Source: Planctomycetota bacterium
GTDB lineage: Bacteria; Planctomycetota; Phycisphaerae; Phycisphaerales; UBA1924
Assembly (NCBI GenBank): GCA_014584315.1
Contig: JACTNA010000009.1
Coordinates: 1-64,000, forward strand
DNA: 64,000 nucleotides
Reading direction: 5' to 3'
Positions 7,827 through 16,179 of this stretch are shown here, piece after piece; positions within the stretch are counted from its first letter, which is position 1, and every line of letters begins with the position of its first letter. Made by a program: the position numbers and the translations under genes. The notes beneath the pieces were generated by a model. That model saw only the letters and a program-made list of their open reading frames with translations. It had not been told where the DNA came from and made no database searches.

Positions 7827-8908
7827 ACGCCCGCGAACAAGTCCGCGAACTTCCGCGCCGTGCGCTTTCTCCACGAGCCGCGGTGGTAGGCGTCGCTGGC
7901 GAGGATGGGAAAGAGCGAGGCGATCTCGCCGTAGACCATCTGCTCGTGGACCACGTCCACCTTGCCCCACGAGCAGGCCTCGCGCAGCGTCGAGCCCGAG
8001 AGCGCGCCGTCGCGCGAGTCCGCGACGGTGATCTGCACGGCGTACTTGTGCATGGCGATCCCGCCGCGGGCCGAGCCGCCCCGCGCCTCGTCGAGCAGTT
8101 CCGCCGCCACGACGATGTCCTGCGCGAAGTTCTTGGGCACGCCGCCGCCCAGCATGAGCAGCCCGGTGTCGCCCGCCGCCAGCTTGATGTCGGTCAACTC
8201 GCGGAAGTCTCGCCCGGAGTCGAACGTCACCATCGGTCGCCCGGCCGCGGCCCGCTCGGTCTGGTGCAGCACGATCCCGAACCCGGCCGAGCAGTCGCTG
8301 AACGCGGGGCAGAAGATCGGCACGCGCCGCCGGTGGCACTCGAGCACGAACGACTCGTTCCCGCCGTGATGCTCGGCCAGGTGCGCCCCCATCGCGTCGA
8401 TCAGTTCGCGGCTGGAGTACGCCCCCGGCTCCAGCGAGTCGAAGATGCGCCGCGTCGCGTCGTCGCACGCCCGCAACTCGTCCTCGTCGATGTACGTGTC
8501 GTAGATGCGGTCGATCATCAGGTCGCGCAGCGTCCGGTCGTCCACCGGCGGCGCCTCGGGCGAGCCGGGCGCGATGTAGTGCCGGTACCCCAGCCCCTCG
8601 AAGAAGTCCTGATCGACGACGTTCGCACCCGTCGAGACGATCGCGTCCACCATGTTGTGCCGCACCAGCGTGATGATCGCCTTCTTCAGGCCGGCCGAGA
8701 CCAGCGACCCCGCCAGCGTCAGCACCACCGCGCACCCGGTGTCCGCGAGCATCCGGTCGTACACGTCCGCGGCCTGCGCCAGCGTGCGCGCGGAGAACGC
8801 CATCGAGCGGTAGGCGTCGATCACGGGTCGGGCGTCGAACGCGGTCACGTCCACGTGCTCGACGGGGCGGGAGAGCAACTCGGCCTTGGTCCAGGTCTTC
8901 GCGGTCAT
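7811..8908 (-). CDS. Deoxyhypusine synthase-like enzyme
   Basis: A 365-residue member of the deoxyhypusine synthase family, which uses NAD to move an aminobutyl group from spermidine. Family features are LTLAGSLVSAGL, VSTGANVVDQDFFEGLG, CPAFSDCSAGFG, the GGGVPKNF segment of the NAD site, and SWGKV with the lysine (about residue 315) that forms the covalent imine in the eukaryotic enzyme. Bacteria lack eIF5A, so the acceptor here is probably a small amine or another polyamine. Arginine decarboxylase lies less than 1 kb away on the same strand, consistent with a polyamine role. The start is ATG 8908 with AGAGGGG upstream; the arginine/proline-rich reading further upstream is not family-like. 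Confidence 0.82.
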   Translation of the reverse strand: MTAKTWTKAELLSRPVEHVDVTAFDARPVIDAYRSMAFSARTLAQAADVYDRMLADTGCAVVLTLAGSLVSAGLKKAIITLVRHNMVDAIVSTGANVVDQDFFEGLGYRHYIAPGSPEAPPVDDRTLRDLMIDRIYDTYIDEDELRACDDATRRIFDSLEPGAYSSRELIDAMGAHLAEHHGGNESFVLECHRRRVPIFCPAFSDCSAGFGIVLHQTERAAAGRPMVTFDSGRDFRELTDIKLAAGDTGLLMLGGGVPKNFAQDIVVAAELLDEARGGSARGGIAMHKYAVQITVADSRDGALSGSTLREACSWGKVDVVHEQMVYGEIASLFPILASDAYHRGSWRKRTARKFADLFAGVQSAR

Positions 8909-9054
8909 GCGGGTCCCCTCTCGGGCGCGCGGCGCGGGCCGCGGCGCGGATGCGTGCGCTCGCCCGGCCCCCCTGGCGGCGTCGCGTGCGTGCGGCCCCG
9001 GGGGTGACGGGGCGGCGTCGAGTCGCAAGTATAGGAGCCGCGCCCGCCGCGGAG

Positions 9055-9060
9055 TAGACT
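9055..9060 (+). promoter_or_regulatory. Putative -10 hexamer TAGACT for a leaderless transcript
   Basis: TAGACT ends exactly six bases before ATG 9067, and no Shine-Dalgarno fits in between. It belongs to the set of hexamers placed 5-6 nt before starts described in the findings. No convincing -35 is visible. Confidence 0.35.
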
Positions 9061-9066
9061 CATGCC

Positions 9067-9282
9067 ATGGACCCGAAGCCACGCCCGAACGAGGAGCGGT
9101 ACCGCCGGATCATCCGGCGCATGACGCCCGCCCAGCGGATCGAGAAGGCGGGTGAACTCTCCGACATGACCAAGGAACTCGCGCTCGCCGGGCTTCGCCA
9201 ACGGTATCCCGATCTCGACGAACTCGCCCTGCGCAGGCGACTCCTCGAACTGAGGACGCGATGGGCCAGATCGACCTCCTGA
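9067..9282 (+). CDS. Small helical partner of a nucleotidyltransferase
   Basis: A 71-residue charged, helical protein (RMTPAQRIEKAGELSDMTKE, then LAGLRQRYPDLDE, then RRLLELRTRW). Short proteins with this RMTPAQRLEKAFELSDM-like pattern are often encoded immediately before a minimal nucleotidyltransferase. The last 22 bp overlap that gene here, so the two are translationally coupled. It may be the cognate regulator or antitoxin, but no activity has been assigned and it is not a HEPN protein by sequence. ATG 9067 has no Shine-Dalgarno and sits six bases after TAGACT. Confidence 0.6.
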   Translation: MDPKPRPNEERYRRIIRRMTPAQRIEKAGELSDMTKELALAGLRQRYPDLDELALRRRLLELRTRWARSTS

Positions 9283-9845
9283 TCCACGCGGTACGCGCTC
9301 TGGATGCGGTCGGCATCCCCTACATGCTGACCGGGTCGTACGCGCTGAGCGTGGCGGGCGCGATCCGTTCCACGCACGACATCGACATCGTTGTTGAACT
9401 CGACGAAGCCTCTCTGCCGGCTTTGCTCGACGCCTTCCCGGCGAGCAGATTCCACGTCCGCAGGACCGCGGCCCTGGACGCGGTCCGCCGACGGAGCATG
9501 TTCAACGTACTCGACGAGGAGGAAGGGGACAACGTCGGTTTCTGGATGCTCACGGATGACGCTTTCGATCGCAACCGTTTCGAACGCAGGCAGACCGTTG
9601 AGTTCCGCGGCACGCGACTTCCGGTCTCGACCCCCGAAGACACCATTCTGATGAAGTTACGGTGGAGCGCAGGCGCGGGCGGCAGCGAGCGGCAGTTGCG
9701 CGATGCGCACGCCATGTACGGGATGTGCGCCGGGACGCTCGACGAGCGTTCCCTGAGCGAGTGGGCCGATCGTCTCGGCGTTCGCGGCGACCTGGAGCGA
9801 ATCCGCGGCGAGAACCCCCCGCCAGCCCCCGATCACTCCAGGTAG
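9261..9845 (+). CDS. MNT-like nucleotidyltransferase, possible toxin of a two-gene module
   Basis: A 194-residue protein of the polymerase-beta nucleotidyltransferase superfamily. The signature is MLTGSYALSVAGAIRSTHDI followed by DIVVE (residues about 21-45), giving the GS pair and two metal-binding aspartates (DxD). The rest resembles the DUF6036/AbiEii-like group, with ILMKLRWSAG near the C-terminus. Such enzymes transfer a nucleotide to protein or tRNA, and several act as toxins or antitoxins in two-component modules. It overlaps the preceding 71-residue ORF by 22 bp. The 3' end overlaps speA (convergent) by 13 bp. The module lies between two polyamine genes of opposite strand, so it looks like an insertion into that neighbourhood. 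Confidence 0.7.
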   Translation: MGQIDLLIHAVRALDAVGIPYMLTGSYALSVAGAIRSTHDIDIVVELDEASLPALLDAFPASRFHVRRTAALDAVRRRSMFNVLDEEEGDNVGFWMLTDDAFDRNRFERRQTVEFRGTRLPVSTPEDTILMKLRWSAGAGGSERQLRDAHAMYGMCAGTLDERSLSEWADRLGVRGDLERIRGENPPPAPDHSR

Positions 9846-11869
9846 GTGTACCCCTCCATCCCCACGTCGTAGAACTTCAGCAGGCTCTGCCCCTCGGCGA
9901 CGCTCAGTTTCCCCGCCTTCACGGCCCGCTCCACGTCGCGGCGCATCGCCCGCACCAGGTCCTCCGAGTCGTACTGCACGTACGCCAGCACTTCCTTCAC
10001 CGTGTCGCCCTCGATGATCTCGTCGATGTTCCAGTCCCCCACTCCCGGCGAGTCGTCGAACGACACGTGCACCACGTGCGTGTCCCCGTACAGGTTGTGC
10101 AGGTCGCCCAGCACCTCCTGGTACGCCCCGAGCAGGAACATGCCGAGGTAGTACGGCTCGCCGGGACGCAACTCGTGCAGTTCCAGCGTCGGCTTCGAAA
10201 TCTCGCGCTTGTCGATGAACCGGTCCACCTGCCCGTCCGAGTCGCACGTGATGTCCGCCAGCACGCCCCGGCGCGTCGGCGACTCGTCCAGACGGTGGAT
10301 CGGGCAGATCGGGAACAACTGGTCGATCGCCCAGTGGTCCGGCAGGCTCTGGAAGATCGACAGGTTCACGTAGTAGATGTCGCTCAGCACCCGGGGCAGG
10401 TCGCTCAGTTCGTCCGGCAACTCCCCCTTGCGCGACGCCAGGCTCAGCGCCTTGCGCCCGATCGCCCAGAACAGCCGTTCCGTCGCCGAACGCATCGGCA
10501 GGCTCATGTACCCGAGGTTGAACAGGCTCATGGCCTCCTCCGCCGCCTGCACCGCGTCGTGGTAGACCTCGACCAGGTTCACCCGGGGCAGCCCCAGCGC
10601 CTCGAAGGCGTCGATCAGTTCCAGCACCGGCTGCGGCCGCTCGTCCTCCTCCTCCATCAGCCGCTTGATCTCGCCCACGTCCGCGTCCACGGGGAACTGG
10701 CTGCTCCCCAGCACGTCCACCAGCAGGATCGACGAGTGCGCCACCATCGCCCGGCCCGACTCCGAGAGGATGCGCGGGTGGGGCACGTCCGCCGCGTCGC
10801 ACGCGCTCTTCACGCGGTACACGATGTCCGCCGCGTACTCCGCCACGGTGTAGTTCACGCTCGAATGGCTCGCCGACTGCGACCCGTCGTAGTCGATGCC
10901 CATGCCCCCGCCGACGTCGATCGTGTCCAGCCCCGCGCCCAGTTCCTTCAACTCGCAGTAGATGTGCGCCAGTTCGTTCACGGCCGCCTTGATCGACCGG
11001 ATGTCCCCCACCTGGCTCCCGATGTGGAAGTGGAGCATGTTCAGGCAGTCCGCCATCCCGTGCCGCTCGAGGAACGCCAGCGCGTCGAGCAGTTCCGTCA
11101 CCGTCAGCCCGAACTTCGACCGCATCCCCGCCGACGACTCCCACCGCCCCACGCCCTTGGCGGACGGCTTGACGCGCACGCCGATCCGCGGGCGCACCCG
11201 GTACCGCTCCGCGTGCTTCACGATCAGTTCCAGGTCGCTGAACCGCTCGACGACCGGGATCACGTGCCGCCCCAGTTTCGTCGCCAGGATCACCGTCTCG
11301 ATGAACTCCGAGTCCTTGAACCCGTTGCAGACGATCGGCATCTCGGGGCGGTTCTCCGTCAGCCCCAGCACCGCCAGCAACTCGGGCTTGCTCCCCGCCT
11401 CGAACCCGAACCCGAGCGCGGCCGCCGCGTCGCGCACTTCCTCGCACAGCGGCCTCTGCTGGTTCACCTTGATCGGGTAGACGCACGAGTACGTCCCCTG
11501 GTAGGCGTGGTCGCGGATCGCGGCGTCGAACGCCTCGCGGATCTCGCGCAGCCGGTGCCGCAGCAGGTCGCCGCACCGGATGATGACCGGCGTGCCGATC
11601 TCGCGCTCGCGCAGCCCCTCCAGCACCTCGAACAGGTCGATCTGCCGCGCCGGGTTGCGATCCGGCAGCACCGCGAGGTGCCCGCGCTCGTTGATCGTGA
11701 AGTACCCGCTGCTCCAATCGCGGATGCCGTACAGACGGATCGCGTCGTCGACCGTCCACGCGGGCACTGCCGCCTCCGCGCGCGCACCGTCCGTCTCCCG
11801 CGGCGAGGTATCGCCCGGACGCTCCCCCGCGCGGACGGAGGGCCGGGGCTGCGGCGACAGGCTTGTCAT
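9833..11869 (-). CDS. speA: Biosynthetic arginine decarboxylase
   Basis: A 678-residue PLP-dependent decarboxylase of the alanine-racemase-like fold, converting arginine to agmatine, the first step of the agmatine route to putrescine. Visible features are WSSGYFTINERGHL near the N-terminus, the PLP lysine in CVYPIKVNQQ (about residue 130), VVERFSDLELI, IDVGGGMGIDYDG for phosphate binding, and the C-terminal block CPIHRLDE followed by ADITCDSDGQVD, containing the substrate-site Cys-Asp pair. Family length is usually 630-660; the extra residues are a proline/arginine-rich N-terminus after ATG 11869, so the true start could be a little further in. No clear ribosome site. The deoxyhypusine-synthase-like gene is on the same strand about 1 kb downstream. 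Confidence 0.93.
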   Translation of the reverse strand: MTSLSPQPRPSVRAGERPGDTSPRETDGARAEAAVPAWTVDDAIRLYGIRDWSSGYFTINERGHLAVLPDRNPARQIDLFEVLEGLREREIGTPVIIRCGDLLRHRLREIREAFDAAIRDHAYQGTYSCVYPIKVNQQRPLCEEVRDAAAALGFGFEAGSKPELLAVLGLTENRPEMPIVCNGFKDSEFIETVILATKLGRHVIPVVERFSDLELIVKHAERYRVRPRIGVRVKPSAKGVGRWESSAGMRSKFGLTVTELLDALAFLERHGMADCLNMLHFHIGSQVGDIRSIKAAVNELAHIYCELKELGAGLDTIDVGGGMGIDYDGSQSASHSSVNYTVAEYAADIVYRVKSACDAADVPHPRILSESGRAMVAHSSILLVDVLGSSQFPVDADVGEIKRLMEEEDERPQPVLELIDAFEALGLPRVNLVEVYHDAVQAAEEAMSLFNLGYMSLPMRSATERLFWAIGRKALSLASRKGELPDELSDLPRVLSDIYYVNLSIFQSLPDHWAIDQLFPICPIHRLDESPTRRGVLADITCDSDGQVDRFIDKREISKPTLELHELRPGEPYYLGMFLLGAYQEVLGDLHNLYGDTHVVHVSFDDSPGVGDWNIDEIIEGDTVKEVLAYVQYDSEDLVRAMRRDVERAVKAGKLSVAEGQSLLKFYDVGMEGYTYLE

Positions 11870-12446
11870 GGCGAGAGTCTCGGGCGTGGCCCCGCGCGAC
11901 GGCGTCGCGGGATCGGTGCGATGGCCCGCGCGTGCTCGACCCGGCCACCGGCCCGGCAACCGCCCACCCTCGGCGGCCCGCCGAACCCTCCCGGGTGAAT
12001 CGCGGCCCGCACAAGTATTCCGAACCCGACCCCCCGGGGCAACGCTCATCCCCAAATCGCACGCCCCACCCGTGCCACGACGGCCCGCTCCTCAAAGGTC
12101 GTACGGCCTCGATCGCAGCCCGGAACACCGAAACGCCCGCTAAGACCTCGCAAACCCCACTCCCGCCGCATGGCCGAGGCGGGGCACACGGCCTAGCGTA
12201 CAACAACTTCCCGGGGGGGAAGGGATCTGCTTCGGTGCTCTCGCCGGAGTTCGTTCCGAATCCGAGAGGCACCGCCGAAATCAATCCAACGTTGTGATGC
12301 TCGGGGCGGCCCGGCGCGCGTGGCCGCCGACCCCGAGCGCTGCAATTGTGCACACGCCCCGGGGATGGCCGCCGCGTCGGCGGTCGCGGCCCGGCGCGAG
12401 ATCCTCGCGTCCGACGACGGACGCAACCGGAAGGAAGGAGATGATC
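11870..12446. other. Divergent intergenic region between speA and a PEP-CTERM gene
   Basis: The 577 bp hold no convincing gene; the open frames are low-complexity readings without ribosome sites. GC-rich inverted segments near 12300-12400 could fold, but no known riboswitch or terminator pattern was recognised. Promoters for both flanking genes should lie here. Confidence 0.4.
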
Positions 12447-13139
12447 ATGCGTCGCATACAGTCGTGCATCGCAGTTGCGATCGTCGCGGGCTTCGCCGCG
12501 AGCGTCCGGGCGGACGACGTCTTCCCGCCGTCATGGCGCGGTCAGTTCGGCACGGTGACGGCCGCGTGGGACTTCTGGGGACAGGAAGGCTTCGGCCCGC
12601 GGAGCATCAACGCCGGGTTCTACTCCGCCAACCCCGGCGGGCTCCCTGATCCCCTGGCACGCGCCTACATCGACAGCAACGTATACGTCCACAACTCTCT
12701 CTTCGGGCGACAGAGCGTGCTTGAAATCGGACCGAACGGCGCACCGGGCGACATCGGCTTCGGCATGCAGAACTACCCGGGGTACGACTCGCTGATCGTT
12801 CACATCCAGATCACCTACTACCCCGGCGGAGGCGCACCCCTCCAGTTCGGCATCGGCCCCGACAGCGACACGCCCCCGTGGCAGTGGCAGGAGTACGTGC
12901 CCGCCGTCGTCGGCGACACATTCATGCACGATGACGGCTGGCGGACCGCGACCTACGGCTTCACCGTTGATCCAAGCACGACCTTCCACGGCTTCGGCAT
13001 CATCTTCACCGACTACCCTGCCTACGTCGATCAGGTCGTCGTTGACACGCGGGCCGTCCCGGCCCCCTCCGCCCTCGCCCTGCTCGCCCTCGGAGCGGGC
13101 GCGGCCGCACGCCGACGCCGGGGGACCTGCACCGACTGA
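12447..13139 (+). CDS. Secreted PEP-CTERM protein
   Basis: A 230-residue secreted protein with a signal peptide (MRRIQSCIAVAIVAGFAASV, cleavage after VRA) and a C-terminal PEP-CTERM-like sorting signal: VPAPSALALLALGAGAAA followed by RRRRG. Such signals are recognised by an exosortase, which cuts at the VPAP motif and anchors or exports the protein. The mature part is rich in Gly, Tyr and Asp with no recognised domain. ATG 12447 is preferred over ATG 12441 because AAGGAAGGAG ends at 12440, too close for 12441. A 13-bp terminator hairpin follows at 13226-13260. The adhesive or matrix role usual for PEP-CTERM proteins is inference. Confidence 0.75.
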   Translation: MRRIQSCIAVAIVAGFAASVRADDVFPPSWRGQFGTVTAAWDFWGQEGFGPRSINAGFYSANPGGLPDPLARAYIDSNVYVHNSLFGRQSVLEIGPNGAPGDIGFGMQNYPGYDSLIVHIQITYYPGGGAPLQFGIGPDSDTPPWQWQEYVPAVVGDTFMHDDGWRTATYGFTVDPSTTFHGFGIIFTDYPAYVDQVVVDTRAVPAPSALALLALGAGAAARRRRGTCTD

Positions 13140-13225
13140 ACAACCGCAATCCGAGTCCGCCCGGCCGCGACGGCGGTCGGGCGCGGAGGGGAGGGCGCGC
13201 GCCGACAAGCACGCGCTCAGGAGAG

Positions 13226-13260
13226 GCGTCGGCTCCCGAGCGTACTCCGGGAGCCGACGC
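13226..13260. terminator. Bidirectional terminator hairpin, 13-bp stem
   Basis: GCGTCGGCTCCCG (13226-13238) pairs perfectly with CGGGAGCCGACGC (13248-13260) around a 9-nt loop, followed by TGTTTC. It sits between the plus-strand PEP-CTERM gene and the minus-strand ORF ending at 13304, so it can serve both. Confidence 0.75.
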
Positions 13261-13303
13261 TGTTTCATCACGTCGCCGATCGTCCGATCGCCCCAACGCG
13301 CAG

Positions 13304-13515
13304 TCAGTGAGAATCCAGCGCGGCCTCCACCTCCGCGCGCTGGGGCGTCCGGCCGCACGTCGAGAGCAGTGCGGCCATCCAGCGACGCTGCCGCTCGTCG
13401 CCCGTCTCGGCCAGTCGTACCAGCGCGCCCGATCGCCGAAGAGCGACCACGCCGCGAGCGCAACCCCCGCAAGCACGGTCAGCCCTCCAAAGACCCAGTA
13501 CGGCCAGTCGCCCAT
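13304..13515 (-). pseudogene. Small membrane-protein gene with an apparent frameshift
   Basis: ATG 13515 has a strong GGGGAGG seven bases upstream and opens MGDWPYWVFGGLTVLAGVAL, a clear membrane helix ending AAWSLFG. After about codon 27 this frame turns into a low-complexity reading that would run into the PEP-CTERM gene. Another frame at that point gives good protein (RSGALVRLAETGDERQRRWM, then AALLSTCGRTPQRAEVEAAL) and stops at TCA 13304-13306, just before the shared terminator. One indel near 13435 would yield a protein of about 70 residues with one membrane helix. It could be a real frameshift, a sequence error or programmed shifting. No family recognised. Confidence 0.4.
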
Positions 13516-13555
13516 GACGGCCTCCCCGCGATCACGCCGAAGCAGCGCAGCAGAC

Positions 13556-14065
13556 TCAGTCCGCCGAGTGGTGCTTCGCCACGAGGTCCAGCAACTCCCC
13601 CGCCACGTCGTTCGGCACCTGGAACGTCAGGTTGTACTGGGCGATCTTCCACCGGCCCTCGCTGAGTGCCAGCACCCCCGTGCCCCGCAGGTCGCCGTAC
13701 TTCTCATTGCGGACCACCTCGTCGAACCACGCCACCTGCCCGCACGCCCCGATCGACACGTGCCGCTCGACCGCGTGGTACGTCCACGCCGACTCTCGCT
13801 CAAAGTACGGCCCGGCCCACGCCCGGAACGCCTCGACCGTCCAGCGCTCCGTCGGGTCGGTCCCCAGGAAGACCGCGTCCGGCGTGAAGTGCCCGAAGTA
13901 CCGCGCCGCATCCGCCTTCGCCGCGGCGTCGTGGAAGTCGTCCAGCGTCTCGGCGATCACCTCGACCAGCGGTCGCCCGACGATCCGCTGCGGCCGCTCC
14001 GGCTGCAACGCGAACGCCCCGAGCGCGACTGCGACAATCGGCACAGCGAGCGTGATGCAACGCAT
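13556..14065 (-). CDS. Secreted NTF2/SnoaL-like protein
   Basis: A 169-residue protein with an N-terminal signal peptide (MRCITLAVPIVAVALGAFAL) and an NTF2-like fold of the SnoaL/DUF4440 group. Typical signs are the helix VEVIAETLDDFHDAAAKADA, followed by YFGHFTPDAVFLGTDPTERW and FRAWAGPYF, and the closing strands GVLALSEGRWKIAQYNLTF. The family includes polyketide cyclases and ketosteroid isomerases, but most secreted members have no assigned function. It probably acts in the periplasm. The gene stands alone between a possible pseudogene and a short hypothetical gene, with a hairpin at 14172-14193 just upstream. Confidence 0.75.
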   Translation of the reverse strand: MRCITLAVPIVAVALGAFALQPERPQRIVGRPLVEVIAETLDDFHDAAAKADAARYFGHFTPDAVFLGTDPTERWTVEAFRAWAGPYFERESAWTYHAVERHVSIGACGQVAWFDEVVRNEKYGDLRGTGVLALSEGRWKIAQYNLTFQVPNDVAGELLDLVAKHHSAD

Positions 14066-14171
14066 GGCATGGCTCCGAGTGGAAAGTGGCGGAGTGACGG
14101 AGGCATCATACTCGATGTCGCGCCAGGCTCCGCTCCCTTCGCGCTCTTCGCGTTCGGCTTCTCCAACGACA

Positions 14172-14193
14172 GCGGGGCCTGGAAAGGCCCCGC
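14172..14193 (-). terminator. GC hairpin after the 80-residue ORF
   Basis: GCGGGGCCT (14172-14180) pairs with AGGCCCCGC (14185-14193) around the tetraloop GGAA. On the minus strand it lies 54 bp after the stop of the gene at 14248-14490 and before the NTF2-like gene. There is only a weak U-run, so it may be a partial terminator. Confidence 0.5.
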
Positions 14194-14247
14194 CCCGTGG
14201 AGTGAGGAGAGAGTGCGTGAGTCGAGAGAGCGGAACTCGGAGGCCGG

Positions 14248-14490
14248 TCAGGCCTTCGTCTTGGTGCGGAACTCGAGGTATCCCATCCGCACGAGGAACC
14301 CGGTCGCTTCCTCGACCTCATACCGGCTGAACGGCACGAGGCACGCGGGCTGGTCCGGGGTTCCCAGCAGGTCCACCGGACGCGGGCAACGCCCGGTGAG
14401 CCGGTCGGCAACCTCGGTCAGGGCCTTGATGACGGCCTCGGAGGCCTCGAACAGGCGTTCGGAGTCGATGGTTTCGAAGGACTCGTTCAT
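14248..14490 (-). CDS. Small hypothetical protein, 80 residues
   Basis: Starts at ATG 14490 with GGGAG nine bases upstream. The product is acidic and helical (FEASEAVIKALTEVADRLTG), followed by PRPVDLLGTPDQPACLVPFS and RYEVEEATGFLVRMGYLEFR. The C-terminal part looks like a small helix-turn-helix or winged fragment that closes on the last strand. No signal peptide or membrane segment. It is not recognised as a named family. Being monocistronic with its own terminator-like hairpin, it is likely expressed. Confidence 0.6.
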   Translation of the reverse strand: MNESFETIDSERLFEASEAVIKALTEVADRLTGRCPRPVDLLGTPDQPACLVPFSRYEVEEATGFLVRMGYLEFRTKTKA

Positions 14491-14651
14491 GGCTGCGCTC
14501 CCGATAGGTTGATCGCTTTCCGGGGTCTCTGGTTTCGGCGTTTCCCGCCGATCCTCTGCTTCTTCAAGCGGCGTTCGGGTCCGTCGCTCACGCCCCGGAG
14601 CGCGAACACTGCGCGGCATCCGCCCCGCCGGAACCCCGGCAACCGCCCCGT

Positions 14652-14680
14652 TTGCCACAGGAGGGCCGCCCGCCGATACT
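14652..14680 (+). promoter_or_regulatory. Promoter giving a leaderless transcript for the EEP lipoprotein
   Basis: TTGCCA (14652-14657), a 17-bp spacer and GATACT (14675-14680) form a good sigma-70 type promoter. The -10 ends six bases before ATG 14687, so the mRNA would start at about the ATG. The only Shine-Dalgarno-like stretch (AGGAGGG) lies inside the promoter spacer and would not be transcribed. Confidence 0.5.
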
Positions 14681-14686
14681 GCCCCC

Positions 14687-16171
14687 ATGCGCAACCACGC
14701 CAGAACCGCCCTCGCCTCGACCCTCGCCGCCTGCCTGCTCGCCCCCTTCGGCTGTAACTCCAACGACGGCGGCGGCCCGTCCCTGCTCGCTCCCGCGCCG
14801 CGGACGCAGACCACCCAACTCGCCATCACGCTCGACGGCAGCATCGACGAGTGGCCCGCCGACAAGGCCGCCCTTGCCGACGCTCACTACCTCTACCTCC
14901 GCCTGGCGGTCGAGGGAGCCCCGCGCGCCATCCAGGCGTCTCACGAGCCGCTCACCATCCTGCTCGACGTCGATGCCGACACCGCCACGGGAGTGCGCAT
15001 CGACGAGCCGACCAACACGCTCGGCGTCGACCTCGAGATCCGCTTCTCCCCCCGGCGCGACGACGGCTCTCCCGGCCGCGGCGTCGCCGTCATCGCCCAC
15101 ACCGCCGACGGCCCCCGCACCCTCTCGCACGCCGACATCGACCTCCTCGTCGCCCCCACGCACGCCGCCGACTGGTACGAGGTGCGCCTGAGCCGCGTCC
15201 TGCCCGACGGCCTGCCCCGCGCGGGGCTGGCGACCGACGGCCGCGCCTCGGGCTTGATCATCCTGCACGACGCCGGAGGGCAGGTCGCGGGCTGGTCCGA
15301 CCCGTTCACGGTCGCGCTCTCGCCCGCGGCGAGCGGGCCGCACCTCGGCGACGCCGACCTCCCGCGCAAGCCCCGCGGCGCGATCCGCATCGTGTCGTGG
15401 AATGTCGAGCACGCCGCCCCCATGCGCAACGCCGGCCCCTTCGCCAACGCCATTCTCGCCCTCGAGCCGGACGTTGTCCTCGTGCAGGAATGGACGCTGG
15501 ACACGCCCGGCCAACTCCGCGGCTGGTTCACGGCGTCGCTCCCCGCGTCCGACGGCCGCCCGTGGCACACGCGAACCGGCGAGGGCTGGGGCGTGGGCAT
15601 CGTTTCGAAGTACCCGCTCGAGCCGCTCGGCCCGACCCGCCTCGAACTCGCCGGGCACGAGGCCCCGGTGCGCTTCATCGGCGCGATCGCCGACACGCCC
15701 TCCGGCCCGGTCGCGCTCGCCTCGCTGCACCTCAAGTGCTGCGGCGAGGCGGGCGGCCCCGAGGACGCCCAGCGCAACGCCGAAGCACGCCTGATCAACG
15801 CCACGCTCGCCGATGCGCTCACCGGCGTGCCCTACGGCGCGCTCGTCATCGCCGGCGACGTGAACCTCGTCGGACGCCGCACGCCCCTGGACACGCTCGC
15901 GGGCGGGCTGGCCTCGGGGGGGGGCAACCTCGCCGTCGCCGCCCCGCGAGTCCTCGGCGACGCCGCGTACTACACCTGGAGCGATGCGGACACCGAGTTC
16001 TCCCCCGGCCGACTGGACTTCGCCCTCGTCGGCGGCGGTCGGATCGTCAACGCCTTCGTGCTCGACACCGCCCGCCTCTCGGACGCCGCCCTCCAGCGCA
16101 TCGGCCTCGACCGTGGCGACACCGCCGCGAGCGACCACCGGCCCGTCGTCATCGACGTGATGCCCAGGTAG
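14687..16171 (+). CDS. Endonuclease/exonuclease/phosphatase-family lipoprotein
   Basis: A 494-residue lipoprotein: signal peptide with the lipobox LAPFGC (Cys 23), then an N-terminal beta-rich region to about 230 that contains LDGSIDEWPAD, typical of carbohydrate-binding-module-9-like domains. The C-terminal catalytic domain (from about 235) is endonuclease/exonuclease/phosphatase-like. It starts IRIVSWNVEH and has the metal-binding Glu in VLVQEW, AGDVNLVG near 390 with Asp/Asn, and the final catalytic SDHRPVV near 485. Substrates in this superfamily include DNA, phospholipids and inositol phosphates. An outer-surface or periplasmic location suggests DNA or phosphoester scavenging, but this is not shown. 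Confidence 0.82.
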   Translation: MRNHARTALASTLAACLLAPFGCNSNDGGGPSLLAPAPRTQTTQLAITLDGSIDEWPADKAALADAHYLYLRLAVEGAPRAIQASHEPLTILLDVDADTATGVRIDEPTNTLGVDLEIRFSPRRDDGSPGRGVAVIAHTADGPRTLSHADIDLLVAPTHAADWYEVRLSRVLPDGLPRAGLATDGRASGLIILHDAGGQVAGWSDPFTVALSPAASGPHLGDADLPRKPRGAIRIVSWNVEHAAPMRNAGPFANAILALEPDVVLVQEWTLDTPGQLRGWFTASLPASDGRPWHTRTGEGWGVGIVSKYPLEPLGPTRLELAGHEAPVRFIGAIADTPSGPVALASLHLKCCGEAGGPEDAQRNAEARLINATLADALTGVPYGALVIAGDVNLVGRRTPLDTLAGGLASGGGNLAVAAPRVLGDAAYYTWSDADTEFSPGRLDFALVGGGRIVNAFVLDTARLSDAALQRIGLDRGDTAASDHRPVVIDVMPR

Positions 16172-16179
16172 CCGATGCC

